The notes under the pieces: model-generated
Told to the model about the DNA's origin: nothing
Database searches by the model: none
Seen by the model: the letters and a program-made list of their open reading frames with translations, nothing else
Position numbers and translations under genes: made by a program
In this document: piece after piece, positions 31,443 to 43,322 of the stretch
How positions within the stretch are numbered: position 1 is the stretch's first letter
Layout: each line of letters opens with the position of its first letter
NCBI GenBank assembly: GCA_029532415.1
Contig: JAQOTA010000001.1
Coordinates: forward strand, 620,001 to 684,000
Direction of reading: 5' to 3'
Length of the DNA: 64,000 nucleotides
Source of the DNA: Marasmius tenuissimus
Lineage: Eukaryota > Basidiomycota > Agaricomycetes > Agaricales > Marasmiaceae

Positions 31443-33543
31443 AGCTCAGGGGAGGGAAGGGGTGGCAATGTGTATATAGGGATGCCAACGAGTTCCTTCC
31501 CGGAGAGGCTATGGATGCTTGCCACGCATGTTAGGCTGCGGATTCCAGATTTAACAACGGATCATGTGACGAGCGTGAAGTCGCGGTACAAGGAGCAGAG
31601 AACGTTGTTCATCGACGTTTCTTTGCCCAGGCCACGCCGTACATCAGTCCCCTTTACCGGTACGCTCACGAATCTCTCTGCGCTCATGCAGGATCACTGA
31701 TGTTTTGATAGTCTGCATTAGAGTATGAAGAGGAATCGGCGCCAGTTCTTCGGCCTCGTTCACCATCGTTCTTGATAAATAGTGACAACCCTGCTTTATT
31801 GGAGCCTGTGGATATGAGAGTGGAGACGGTTTCGTGAGGTTCGCTTCCGTTGAACCTACTTATAGTTCGTGTGCGCTGACCTTTATGTGGATGTAGGTCT
31901 TGGATCATTATTTTCCATGTCACAATCCATACTCGGCTTCATCTGACACATCCACATACCATATAATGTAGTATCTGCTACTGTTTGCACCCGCCGTGAC
32001 CTGTCAGTAATCAGAAGGAGGGAAAGTTTTTCGATGATATAGCATGATACGAGGAAGCCGCCAACGTCGTGGTACTGGGACTGTGAGTGAAATTTAGTCG
32101 ATTTTCCGTGCATAAGTTGCGATCCAGCTGACGTTCCCTCGCTCTTGTGACCTGGCAGACTGCGGTACCACACCCGCTACAGTCCACTAGAATGGAACGA
32201 AGAATGATTCCCTCGTTTTGGGTATGTAGAATGATCATGTCGGCCTGCGAATCAAAGATGTCGAAATAACACTTTCGAGATGTAGGTCGTGTTGACCCAG
32301 GAGGAGGAAATTTGAGTTATTCGTCCCGTCTGTATACAATCACCGCTCAAACACAACTCCGGCTGCTTTTTGCGTCGCTGAGATACTCGGTCGATCGGGT
32401 AATTGGGCCTCTTCTTGACATCTCGCATCGATCTTTATCTTACACGAGTGCTTGAGCGGCTGTACATCCATATACGCGACGGAAATGGCTACATGGGTCG
32501 GAGGGCGGGCATCTGAGAGGCGAAAAGATTATTAGGATAGGAGAAGGTAGTGATTGGATTTCTGGGATCATTCATTGCGCATTTTGCAAGTCGATTGTAT
32601 GTTCTCTCTCGTCACGTTTGGGTGTTAGTAAGACCCCTGGCTGACGGTTACCCCGTTCTTGACTAGGTACTTGATGTCTTTGGACAGTTTACCTGTTTTT
32701 AGATGATGCCTTAGTTGGCTGGGTCTGCTGTGAAGCTCGCCGCGTGTAAGTTGTACGACGTCGCTGACCCTTTGTCGACGCTAATATATCCTTCTTACGT
32801 TCCCAGTGGGTGAAAGAATTCAAAGAATGGAAGGTGCCGCGTCGTGACTGATTGGTATTTTTACGTCGTAGAATTATATTGGATACCCTCTTCGTTTGTC
32901 TTCGCTGATTTGCCAACGACTCTCAATTCTTAAAGCCTGTGTCGAATGCCATTGATTCAACAATCACGCCGTGTGATGTCAATCGGTTACTCGAGATCTG
33001 TTGTGCTGCTTTCTGTGCTTGGGCACTACCTTGCTCTGTTAGAGAGATGGTTAACGAGAAGGCCGCAAATACCAGGTTTGGCTGAGTCACCCAGTATTAT
33101 ACACTTTTTGGCGTATGATCCCGTTATTTCACTTCGACTTGACATCATGAGCTTCTATGTAATATGGAATAAAAGTTGGTCTAGATTCGAGCTCGTGACA
33201 AGCCTGAGGCTCTACATTTCACCCTCAAGTTTCCAATGCGATCATGGGATTGAGGCTTGTTGGTCCTTGTGGGTGCATGTCCAGTAGTCACGCGACTTGG
33301 AATGAGATATCACCACGCTCCGACGTCTTTCACATCAATGGCTTCTCCGTGTCTCACAGTTTCAGCTCCAAAATGGACTGAATGCTTAAGAACAATGCTC
33401 CATTTATAATGTGGTCGCTGTCGCCATATACGTCGTATTCATTGCCGGGGACAGTATGAGAATCATTCCGATTTTGTAAGGGAGCTAAGGTGCGTAGTGA
33501 ACAAAACTGTATACTCAGATCATGACTCTGACTTTTTTTTTCT
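31443..33543. other. 2.1 kb with no recognisable gene
   Basis: This is the right flank of copia-1 up to the duplicated block. Frames are short (under 115 codons) and none shows a known motif or an intron pattern I trust. The last stretch before the block (33440-33510) resembles 14540-14600 upstream of copy B, suggesting leftover upstream-unit sequence. I see no inverted repeats or RNA genes. Confidence 0.35.
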
Positions 33544-33569
33544 TGAAGGTGGCTTAAGCAACGTCGGAG

Positions 33570-33853
33570 TTCTCAAGAGGGAGAAGTCGAAGCTGTTGAG
33601 GGAGGAACGAATCGCGTTAGTGAAGAAGGCGAGGGAGAGTGGGAAGAGGTTGAGTGATCTTGGGATTCAACTACCGGTCATGATGGACGAGCATTGTGAG
33701 AGTGCGCCCAAGATGGAGAGGTGGGGACCTGGTGGTGAGGTCGTTCAAGAGTTGAAGGACGTTATCTGGAAGGTTGGGGAGAGGCGGAGGAAGATGACGG
33801 ATGGCCTTGGGCACGTTGGACCGCCTTTATTGAGACCAGGAGACGTACGGTGA
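33570..33853 (+). pseudogene. 3' fragment of the myosin-binding gene
   Basis: About 94 codons, almost identical to 4804-5085 (KREKSKLxREERIALVKKA through GLGHVGPPLLRPGDVR). The fragment lacks everything upstream, including the membrane segment and helical domain. A frame is open from 33497, but the preceding residues are unrelated. It is a relic of the block duplication and is unlikely to be functional. Confidence 0.8.
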
Positions 33854-35830
33854 TGAGTTGTGGGGTTGTTCACTTGATGTGTATATCTGCGTTGTGTTTT
33901 CTTTTTTTGCTTCATGGATCATTTGGAGCGCTATCGCTCCGTTTTTTTTTACCTACTTTAGGTCTAGTAATTATTGCTCGATTTGTTTTTTGCATTCGTG
34001 TCATAATTGATACGGGTTTTCTTGTCGCAAATGTAGATGTGAACATGTTTTTCTCGAGCACATATAGACATATATAATCACTGTCATGGATACGGGCTAT
34101 GTATTGAGGGCAAGGTGACGAATAGAGTCACGAAACGGAAGCGGCAGTGGCATGAACCTCGAGATGCTGCGCTCAAATTTGGAGGGTGTTGCCATCCGAT
34201 GGAGTTCCGAGCTGGGAAGCTTGAATGACTCGGGCCCGGACTCATAGTGAGCATCTAAAGTGCGTAAACGGTAGGGTTTGGTATGATCTGAATGAGAACC
34301 AGGTGGTCAGTAAGCGGAATCGCGTCAAGACAAGTTGAAGATGACTTGTTGGACATTGTGGGCGCAGATCAAGCTGATCACACCATTCCGCTTACGAGAC
34401 CAGACGACATTATTCCCACGCTCGGACCTCTTTCAACAACAACCATGGCTCGCCTTGTCCACTGCCAGTATCGCGTCTTGAACGTAAACTGGACTTTCGA
34501 AAGCATTGCTCTATCTTCGAGGCGCTCGATGTCGCCATAATCGCTGTATTGGGGAGTTCCTAGGGATAATATTGAGTTGGAAAGGAAACTTAATAGGTGC
34601 GTAACCGGTAGCTGAGCTCTGCGCTCTGATCCTCGTTCTAACTTTCTCCCCCTCTTCTAGTTCTAGAACGACCTTGGGGATATGGCTATGGTATCTTCGT
34701 AATCAAGAACTACTCGGTATCTTGGTGCTGTGGATTCTGGGAATCCGCATCCTCAAAGGTCTCTTTCATCGCGCAATGATGGGGTAAAATATCAGGCAGC
34801 TGACACCGCTTTGCTACAGCTTCTTGAGGCTTTGGAATGATTCGATGAAGGCGGGGCTGTTAGAAGCAGTTTGTTTCCCGTGGCTCGTCATGATTGCAGG
34901 TCCAAGGGCCCTACAAAATCACCTCTATTCCGGGAACTCGCATTCTTATGTAAACGGACATCGTTCACGGGAAAACCAGCGGCCAGTGACTGCCAGCGAC
35001 ACTGGGGAACCTCAGATTCAACGCATAGAGGAAAAAGAGAAGATGGAAGACGGCAGGGAGAGAGGAACATAACCTCTCGAAAGTTAAGTCAGAATCCGGT
35101 TTCCTCTCACGTTCGTGGAGGCAAGGCAGAGATGATACCGGCGCAGCAAGTTCCGATTCTGATGATCCACGCTGGGGTGATGCTGGTGGGGAGTAGCTGT
35201 TGCAAGTTGACGAGCGCTTCCAGCCTGCGTATTTGCTTCAATCTTCTGTTGCGGGTCATGTGTGCTGTGCTGTGGGTCGTCCATGAACTATCATCGCCTC
35301 CATGTCTGATATCCATACACTCAGACCGGGCTTTTATCGATGCGGTATCACTCCTCTCATGGTTTTCGATGTCTGGGGGACCGCGTACATGACACGAACA
35401 AGCAATATACAGTGGTTCTGATTCACTTTCGTTGCTTGATCTAGCGTTGGCCCTGACGTCTAGAATTCGAGGACGGTACCGAGAAAGGGCTCTATACCTA
35501 ACAGTCGAGGTTTTCTAGTCCAGGCGATCACAATCGTTGATGTTTTATTCAACACAGCGGCCCCAACGGATCAATCCCGAGCGTTCATTCGAAGGAAACA
35601 CCATGCCAAAAGGAAGCTGTGGTCTTTGGCCACTGTATGTTCCCTCCGTGTCGTGTAATGAACTCTGAGTCCTCCCTAATATCCAGGGACCGATTCAGTC
35701 CCGCTGTGCTTTCGGGAGCGCCGCGGCTCTACAGGCTACCCTATTAAACAAAGTATGAGCCCTCGAGGAAAATCTCATAACCTCGTGCGCGTCTTACTGG
35801 TAAAACTGGCCCTCGACCCCAGATTTACCA
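33854..35830. other. non-coding part of the right duplicate
   Basis: Contains the single copy of the 1.08 kb unit (about 34169-35225) and the upstream region of copy C (35226-35830). Short frames here mirror those on the left but are not conserved at the protein level and are not called. Confidence 0.5.
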
Positions 35831-36888
35831 ATGGCACCATCGGAGAACTTTGGCGATACCATATCAGGCGGGATCCAGGACATCTCCGCCCTCCTTCCCC
35901 TGCTGGGTACGGATCAGTGTGAGCAGCATGTAGGGGAAGCACTAGATAATGGTTACCTCTACGCTGCTGCGGCCCCCCTTTCTATCTTCGGGAGCCTCGG
36001 GATAGTGAAGGTGTCGTTTGCGACCCTGCTCGCGACAATGACAAAACCCTTCTATGGGGGGAGGTGGCTACACGATGCTGGATTTGTTACGACGGGATCA
36101 GTAGCATCTATGGTCACCCTTCAGCGTGGAAGGAAACGAACCGGTGCGGAATTCAAGTTGGAGTACTTGATTAAAGAGCAGCATATCGACGACCCCAATA
36201 TGATAGAGAAGATACACTGGTTAGGATGGAAGAGGTCTGGAGAAGCGGATACCAGGATTTTGGTGCGTATTTCTGTGCTATGTTTTTTGTTCCTAGTGTC
36301 CTTCATTGCCTAACCAATACTTCTCAGTCCCCGTATCTACCATGGAATTGTACTCTCATCCTAACATCAGCACTGGCATCCTTACTCGCTCTCCTACCCT
36401 ATGTAAACTTCGCCCTTCACAGCCAAGAAAACACTCTCGTATGGCTTTTCCCCTCACTCCGTTCGCTCGGGTCCTTTTTATGCGTAATTTCTGTGCAGTT
36501 CGCTCTGCAGCTCCGGATACATCAGATTACCTCGGCCAGTCTTCACTCTCTGCAGGAGAGACACGGAAAACTCCCTTCCAACGAAGAGAAGGACGCGAGC
36601 CTGAATGCGCGCTGGGAGAGATCCGTACGCGTACCCGAAGCCCCTAAACCGGACCCCCGTGACGCGGAGGAAGGCCAAGCTGACAAAACCGGGGAGCAGG
36701 GGCAACAGCGCAGACAAGCTGTAGACCCTGTGCTGGTCATTCTTCATTTATTCTTGGTAGCAGGGATGGGAATGATAGTGGCTGGTTATGTGGGGTGTTT
36801 CAATCTGGTCAGCCAAGCGAGTACGAAAGACGGACCGTACATCTGGGTCGGAGTGGAAGCGGCACTCTCTACAAGAGGACAAGCTTAG
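35831..36888 (+). pseudogene. membrane protein family, copy C, 3'-truncated
   Basis: Exon 1 is 35831-36262 (432 bases, as in copy A) and exon 2 is 36328-36888, with a 65-base intron (GTGCGT...CTCAG). The product would have 330 residues. It keeps all the hydrophobic segments of the family, including VAGMGMIVAGYVGCFNLVS and the GPYIW core, then ends four codons after the duplication breakpoint. The frame is clean with no internal stop, so a short membrane protein could still be made. Compared with copy A, the linker after LQLRIH has many substitutions while the membrane segments are conserved. It is therefore either a truncated pseudogene or a new short gene. Confidence 0.6.
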
Positions 36889-39719
36889 AGTGAACAAACC
36901 AGGTCTCAACCTGGGTTGGGGTGAACGACAGTGAACAGCGGCGAACATTTTGCATTGGTTACACTATTTTAATGGTATATACAATGGCTACTGAATGTCA
37001 GTGAACAAGAGTGAACAAGACACAGTGAACAAGAGTCGAGTGACCAACAAGGTGTGGACAGCGTACGTGAACGAAACCAAGGGGAAAAGATTACGGGGAA
37101 TGATAAAAAGTGAACAGTGAGCAACAGTGAAGTTGGATCAGAAGAGAGGGGACGTGAACGAGCGTAACGAGAAAGAACGAGATGGCGAGGTGACCAGTTG
37201 GGTGGGAGCAAGAAAAGTGAACAGATCAGTGAGCCTTTGACTCGTGATTAGAGAACAAGTTCACTCACAATTGCCAGGAAAATACTCAACCCTGACACGG
37301 GGCAAGACAAACATCAGCAATCCTACATACGTATTTCAGGTATTGTACAATACGATAATACCACTTTGCAATACCATACTGTCACGTATTGTACAAGCTA
37401 TGTATTTTATTATAGAATACCATATAATACCATCTATCTTGCGCAAGACCAAAGGATTTGAGAGGGTAGAACGGCACAATACCGCTCGCAAGGCCATTAG
37501 ATATGTGCACAATGGGTTTCAATACACAGGATGACGATGGAAAAAATTCTTATTCTGGCTATCTATGTCACATGGAGAGGCATGTCTATCTAATAAATCA
37601 TTGTGTCCACTTAATGGGATCATACAGCATTACTCCCTCGTCCACCTCTCCTTCTAATTCTCCTGAGAATAGCCAGTCAAATAGCGTCAAAAAACAATCA
37701 CGGGAACGAGGAAAAGTGGCAAACACACTTGGTTGGTGTATAGAGTTGAACGGGACTTGGCGCATGGACATTTGTGATCTAACTGGGCTTTAGAAATGGC
37801 ACTTCACAGCCGTTACAAGCTGTGAACACACCTCAACCATGATGCAGATAATATTGTACTTGGCACTCAGAAGGTAAGTCGTCGGCGTATCGGCGTGTCG
37901 TGATGCTAAAACAGGCCAGATCAGATTTTCTCGAGCCCCAGTGTAGGTTGAAATAGATACCTCGAGTGATAATCAGCGGCGCATTTTCAAGCTGTAAAGG
38001 GAACCCAGAGGGGAGGGTATCATACTTGACTTGAATATGGGACGACTGCGGTAATGTTACGGTAACCACCTAAAAAATCCCTCTATGAGAAGGAAGTGAT
38101 ATGAGCAAGCCGAGTCGACGAATACGATATGGGTACGCACCTGGTGAGTATCGAAATCTCCCTTCAAAACGGTAACCTCCAAACGGCGCGAGACTGAAGG
38201 AGCAGAGGGTGGTTGGGGCCGACGGAATCGAGGAGTCAGACTCGGGTTGTAAAAGCGTCGGGTGAAGGATAATGATCGGGCCGGGTATCAGAGAAGCCTC
38301 TCGGAAGTTATCGATCAACTGTGCAGTTCTTCCCAGAAATTCTCACACTCCATTTCCATAAGTCAGCACGCCCACGTCCAACCTTTTCTTCAGACACTAA
38401 GTTCGACTTGGGCTTGGTCTATGTAATATTATTTGAATACTGGTAAGTACTAATATAGTCTAGCGTATTGATCTATGTCTTGTGGCATGAATTATCAAGA
38501 AGTTGAGGTATTGCTCGTACTAAGCAAATTATCCGAGTGTAGATCAAGTCTTGAAGGGTATTGTGAATCTTTCACAAGTCTTTCGCCTCAAAAGTGAAAT
38601 ACCGAAAAGACCTCCAAGACCGTGCAATACCCGTGTAGGTTTGCTGATGAAACGGTACAGGCTTCGCCAATATGTCCCGATGAGCCCGAGATGAAGGGAA
38701 AGCCGGTTCACTTACCTACGACGAGAGGGCGGGGAGGCGCAGATGCGGTGAACTAAGTGAACCAGAGTAAGAGGCGAGTGATCCATGGTGTCAGAAAACT
38801 TACCGTCAACTAGTGCAGACGGTGGGGGCTCCCCTCGACAGTGCAGCGAAGAGTGATCAAGAACTGAGCCAGAGTAAAGATGATCAGAGAGCGTGTGTGG
38901 TGAGACAAAGCGTATTCACTTACAGCAAACAGACATCCAGGAGTTGAGACGCTGTCAAGAAATAACTGGGGCGGTAAACAAGTGAACAAAGTGGACAGAG
39001 GTGAACAGAGGTGAACAGAGGCGAACAGAGGTGAACAGAGGAGCAGGGGAACGAGGGGAATGACGAGAAAGAAAGTGAATAGAACGGAGTAAGAAATGGA
39101 ATGGTGGGGTAACATGTGAAATATTGGATTACAAGGAACAAATATCTCGGGAACAGAGCGGAGTGAATGGAGGGAGAACAGCAAAGGGTGAACAGAAGTG
39201 AGCAGCGAAAGTGAACAGAAGCAGAAAGTGAACAAGAAGCAGTGAACGGAGGAACAAGGAGAACAACAGGAAAGCAAGCGGATGGATCGAGAGGGAACAA
39301 GAAACGAACAGCAAGGCAAAGATATGGTACAACAATATCACCGTCTACCTCCGGTTCCACAAGCGCATGCCCCCTAGACGTGAATCGCTGCCTTTGCCTT
39401 CATTCTGCCCGTCGTTCACTCCTCTTCTCCCTCCCTGCCCGCTGCTGCTCCTGGTTTGAGAGTTACGAGCACCCTTGTTCGCAGAGTGTTTACCTTGAGA
39501 GTTTGTGGCAACTCTCTTATTGGGAACCTGTTCTTCGACTTTGCGCTTCCATTTGGACCGTGTTTTGATGGGAGAGTAGGTGAGATCCGCAGTGGTCTTC
39601 CGCGATTTTTGAGTCTTCTTTATTGGGGTAGAGGGGGGGGGGGGCCTCGGATTTTGCTCATCTGGGTCGTCTGACTCATCGCATTCCGAAAGATCTGAGC
39701 CTTTAGGGAAGATGTGAGT
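36889..39719. repeat. GTGAACA-rich non-coding region
   Basis: The motif GTGAACA or GTGAACG recurs, always on the plus strand, at 36890-37220 and 38930-39250, including a short tandem array of AGGTGAACAG units at 39000-39045. The two stretches are separated by a nested TIR element. A run of 12 G lies at 39633-39644. Minus-strand frames here are Leu/Ser/Phe-rich shadows of the repeat. I see no gene. Confidence 0.5.
37312..38649. mobile_element. TIR element with GTATTG subterminal repeats (1.3 kb)
   Basis: The left end CATCAGCAATCCTACATACG and the right end (reverse complement CATCAGCAAACCTACACGGG) match at 16 of those 20 positions and at the next five (GTATT). Clusters of GTATTG or CAATACC follow each end (37330-37440 and 38500-38635). 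No transposase frame and no convincing target duplication were found, so exact termini are uncertain. It splits the GTGAACA-rich region and is therefore probably younger than it. Confidence 0.5.
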
Positions 39720-41911
39720 TCACCGCAGCGAGTCCAAGGTGAGCGAGTGCTCACCAGAGTCGAGACTAAATCCATCCAACAGTGCCTTGTCGCGGCATTT
39801 TGGATCAGACATGCCACCCTTGTCATCCTCATCGACCTTCCCATCCTCATCGCCAGAAGTGTCACCCGAGGCAGGAGTTTGTTCACTTTCTGTGAACAGA
39901 GGCAAGACATCGCGACATCTAGAGTAAGAGCAAATCAGTACATGTGTCGGGAAGATAGAACGAATGTATTGGATACATACCATCTCCTTTGTCTGCTGCC
40001 ACTTTGCCTCCGTCTATTCCTGTTTCAGAGCGTGCTGGGTGTGAGAATGTTATCGGAGACACTAGGGGGCAGAAACCAGATCAATTGGGATAACAGCTGA
40101 AATACCGGAATGCATACCACCCCTAGCATCAAGCGTTGCCTGAGTAGTCGCAGCTTGACTATTTGGGGCATCGTCTACTTGTAAATGATCCAGAGAGAGA
40201 AAGACCGAATAAGGTAAGCAACGGACAGGGGAATAGCATGTGGCAGGCATACCATCTTTTCTCTCGTTCCCAATCTCGAACTCGTCTTCCTTTGCGCTAT
40301 CTGCAATATAATCAATGGAAGCAGCGATACCCATAGAACAACACACGTACCAAAATAGGTCATGGATTTGGATGGATCAAAAAATAGGAACAGATCGTCC
40401 TTCTTTAACTGCCAAAGATACTCTACTGTGGAGACAACCTCGGTATTGTCCAGCAAGCTGGGGCGCCGGAAGGGGACAGGTAAGGTGAATTTAGAGTGAT
40501 CAAAATATAACGAAGAGTATTTTTCGATTTCGCCCCACAGAATGTTACTGTTTTTATGGAAACGATCTTGAAGGTTTAATGAGTAGCCGTAGAAGCAATA
40601 GACTATGAAAGCTTACACCAGAGGCACACATAAAGCGACTTGAGCATTACTCTCAAGTCAGACGGGGAGATCGTGTTGGTAAGTACCCCCAAAAATACGG
40701 GGATGCCGTTGCTGTTGAGTGTGAGCTGACTATCAACTTGCGGTTCATTAGTACCTGGTGGGATAATGATGTTGTCTGCAAGAATGTATTGAATACACAT
40801 CAGTGCACAAGGCTGAAAGCAGAGCTTACTGGCTATTTTGGCCTGACACCATTCATCCCACTGTTTGTGAATAGCCTCTTTTGAGCCCACCCCGTCGTGT
40901 TTCAAAAATTTATCGCTGGCACCAGTGTGGTTGTGACTGGAGAACTCAAAGCTGCAACCAGATATTAGAAGAAAACGATCATGCGGGCAAGTGTGCGTAT
41001 GTTCTCAAGTCCAACTGATTGTCGCGATCTCTCCATCTGGTTAAAATTGTGACTTCGGTGTTTCCGAGGGCACTGCTTTGGCAAATGTCGTGAAAGGTTG
41101 CGCAAAGCACCTCCCCGAACAGTTTCTGGTTACTGCAAGTATATTGGTTAGCTTCGGCTGTCTAGGGAGAGCTGTCTGAAACACTCACTCAACAACATCC
41201 TCGAGAGGGGTGTCGTGGTGGTCGTAGAGACTCTTGTCTTCGACTGCATTCCAGGTGGTTGCACAGGCCTTTTGGTATCAGGCAGTGGGATTGCTGATCG
41301 TTGTTGCAAGACGTCCAACTTCTTCTCGTATAACTTCTTCCTTCTCTGACTTGAAGATCTCTTTGGGTGTTGGGGCACGTAACTGTGCCATGCCCTGAAG
41401 AGCTTCGGAAACAGTGAGCCTGGGTTGCCCGTCGCGTGACCTTCCGGCTTCCGCGTGCTTCGCTACCAGGGCTCCTTCAGCTGCGCGTTTGCTGAACTTC
41501 TTGTTAATCTTTTGAATACGGTTGTTTTTAAAATAGCTAGTCAGTGACTGAATGTTGTTCAGTGGTGGCGAATGAATCAAAGTGAACAAGAGTGAACAAC
41601 CTTTTTCCAATCGTCTTGACTTTTGTGCACCATATCGAGATTTTGGAATGCAGGGTGTGCCAACGCTTCGTCGGCAGTATCGTTGACCCACTTCCGGTAG
41701 GCTGGGGGGTAGATCTCCTCTATCAAACTTGAATTCTAAGTTGAGGCTGACGGACGACGATATCTTTGTGGGCTTGGTCATGGGCCAAGAGCCAGGCTTT
41801 CTGAGTCTCATTCCAGAGTGTCACCCCGCTTGGGCGTGGCTTTCTGGCGTACTTGGGCGGTCGCTCCTCGGGCATGCCTGAGTCAGGAGACATTGGAGAG
41901 GTGGAGGACAT
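39720..41911 (-). pseudogene. ten-exon hypothetical gene, decayed
   Basis: I can thread exons 41911-41601, 41547-41189, 41132-41016, 40951-40830, 40775-40617, 40566-40351, 40300-40253, 40177-40118, 40019-39981 and 39918-39720, all joined by GT-AG introns of 50-101 bases with matching phases. The protein (about 540 residues) starts with a disordered segment (MSSTSPMSPDSG). A helical region with WNETQKAWLLAH, then PPAYRKWVNDTADEAL and WKKSLTSYFKNNR, suggests a DNA-binding-like module. Further on come FHDICQSS, LTRWRDRDN and LPVPFRRPSLLDNTE, and the end is acidic. I do not recognise the family. Defects are a frameshift near 41730, a TGA at 41278-41280 in place of a probable Trp, and an ambiguous frame in the last exon. 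Confidence 0.5.
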
Positions 41912-43322
41912 GGAGAAATTGGAGATGGAAATGGTCGGTGGTCAAGTGTGATTATGCGAGCGAGGACTTGAGAATAGATAGTCCAGGATTAGTCATTGCA
42001 ACGAATGGGACTAAAACGGATTACTGGCTTACCCTCACAAGCACCAGTATCAATCTGGTGCTCCTCAAAAACGCGAAATTTTGACTGCCACTTCTCAGAT
42101 CCTAGATTTACACTCATAGATCCTAAGCGACGTTTGAATAGATACGCCGTCTTCAGGGCATCTGCCCCACCCATGTGCTGTGAAGGATGTGATCATAATC
42201 AGCCCTGAATTGAAGAATCAAATGCGGAAAGAAAATAAATCAATAGTCGTTTAATATAGAAGTGGGCTGGGGGGAGACCAGGTACATACATGTCTCGGGC
42301 TGATCGGATTGTCACGAACTGGGGTGGCTTCAGCTCATGACGATGTGGAAAGCACCGCGGCGAAAGAATACAGAACTCGCGAGCTGCGGACCAAGAACAA
42401 TTGAGCTCATGTTGAATGCGGCGGCGCGAAAAACGCGATCCAACACGTCATTACGACGCGTCTGGCGCGTCTGAAACGCGTCCAATTGTTCCCCGCTACC
42501 GGCATTGGACTGTAGCAATGACTTGGGAGTAGTAGCATCTCAAAAAAGCTCGATATGTGAGAATCAATTTCAGCTGCGCTTTTTGCGGTTTCATTCGATA
42601 TCGGAATTTAGGAGCAATGAATCGTGAGGGCATTGGAAATTCTTAGTGTAATTGAGGCGAAATAGAAAACAGAAGAAAAAAAGAACTCACGATAAGCGAT
42701 CATCTCATGAGAGAACTTGCTTGACACCAACTCCGCACAACAACCGATGCGTGCGGTTTCTATGGAAGCTCGAGCTTGGTTCGCCGGCCTAGCATTCAGC
42801 GTGGATGTTTGGGGAGCCAGGCCTATGCACTGGAAAAGATTCAGCGTTTACATGTGTACAGCGTCAAAAGCGGGGAACCTGACCTGTTTCAGAAGGAAAT
42901 CCTGGTGCCAAGTGTTCTCCGTTCGAAATTGTGTTTGAATGATGAAAGGAGCTCAAAGGGCCGCCAAACCAGTCTGCGAACTGGTGGAGCGCACATGAGG
43001 CAAGAGGTGATACGCAAAGGTGGAGAAAGGGGAGATGAAGGCAGACCGTATAATAAGCTTTTCTCCGCTGATAACTAGTCAAACGAACAATGAAATGTGT
43101 ATCCGAGGAGGGAGGGGAGAGTCTAAAGCATCAAGACATAGAACCTGGGAAATCGTATAAACTTTAAAAATTCGTAACAAACTGGATATGTTTAGTACAA
43201 AAATAAAATGGTCACCTCTTTGATTTAAAGGGAGTATTCAACTGCCCAAGTCCCCAGCCCGGTGATCACTACTACCTTCATCAATCCTTTGTATTCTTTC
43301 CACCTTCTCAATCTCTCTCCAA
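41912..43322. other. intergenic, with an ACGCGT cluster
   Basis: No gene is visible. At 42425-42482 a CpG-rich stretch holds ACGCGT twice plus related GCGCGTC and AACGCGATC. Such sites bind MBF in fungi, but they also occur in transposon ends. The region is presumably the divergent promoter between the minus-strand gene and the gene at 43323. Confidence 0.3.

Larger units (their letters stand above)
33544..36872. repeat. segmental duplication, right copy
   Basis: The stretch matches 4774-9315 in the same orientation: first the tail of the myosin-binding gene, then one copy of the 1.08 kb unit (about 34169-35225), then the region upstream of and the first part of the membrane-protein gene. 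The gene tail is almost unchanged, so the duplication is recent or conversion has occurred. It stops abruptly within the coding sequence at about 36872, next to GTGAACA-rich DNA. Confidence 0.8.

Noticed and set aside
31470..31700. 76-codon frame right of copia-1 as a host gene
   Set aside because: No motif, no intron signals, and no match to the membrane family that the insertion interrupted.
39000..39045. Possible CRISPR-like array of AGGTGAACAG units
   Set aside because: Units are 10 bases with no spacers, and the genome is eukaryotic. It is a simple tandem repeat.
38810..39360. Minus-strand Leu/Ser/Phe-rich frames suggesting a membrane protein
   Set aside because: They are translations of the GTGAACA repeat array; the hydrophobic look comes from repeat codons.
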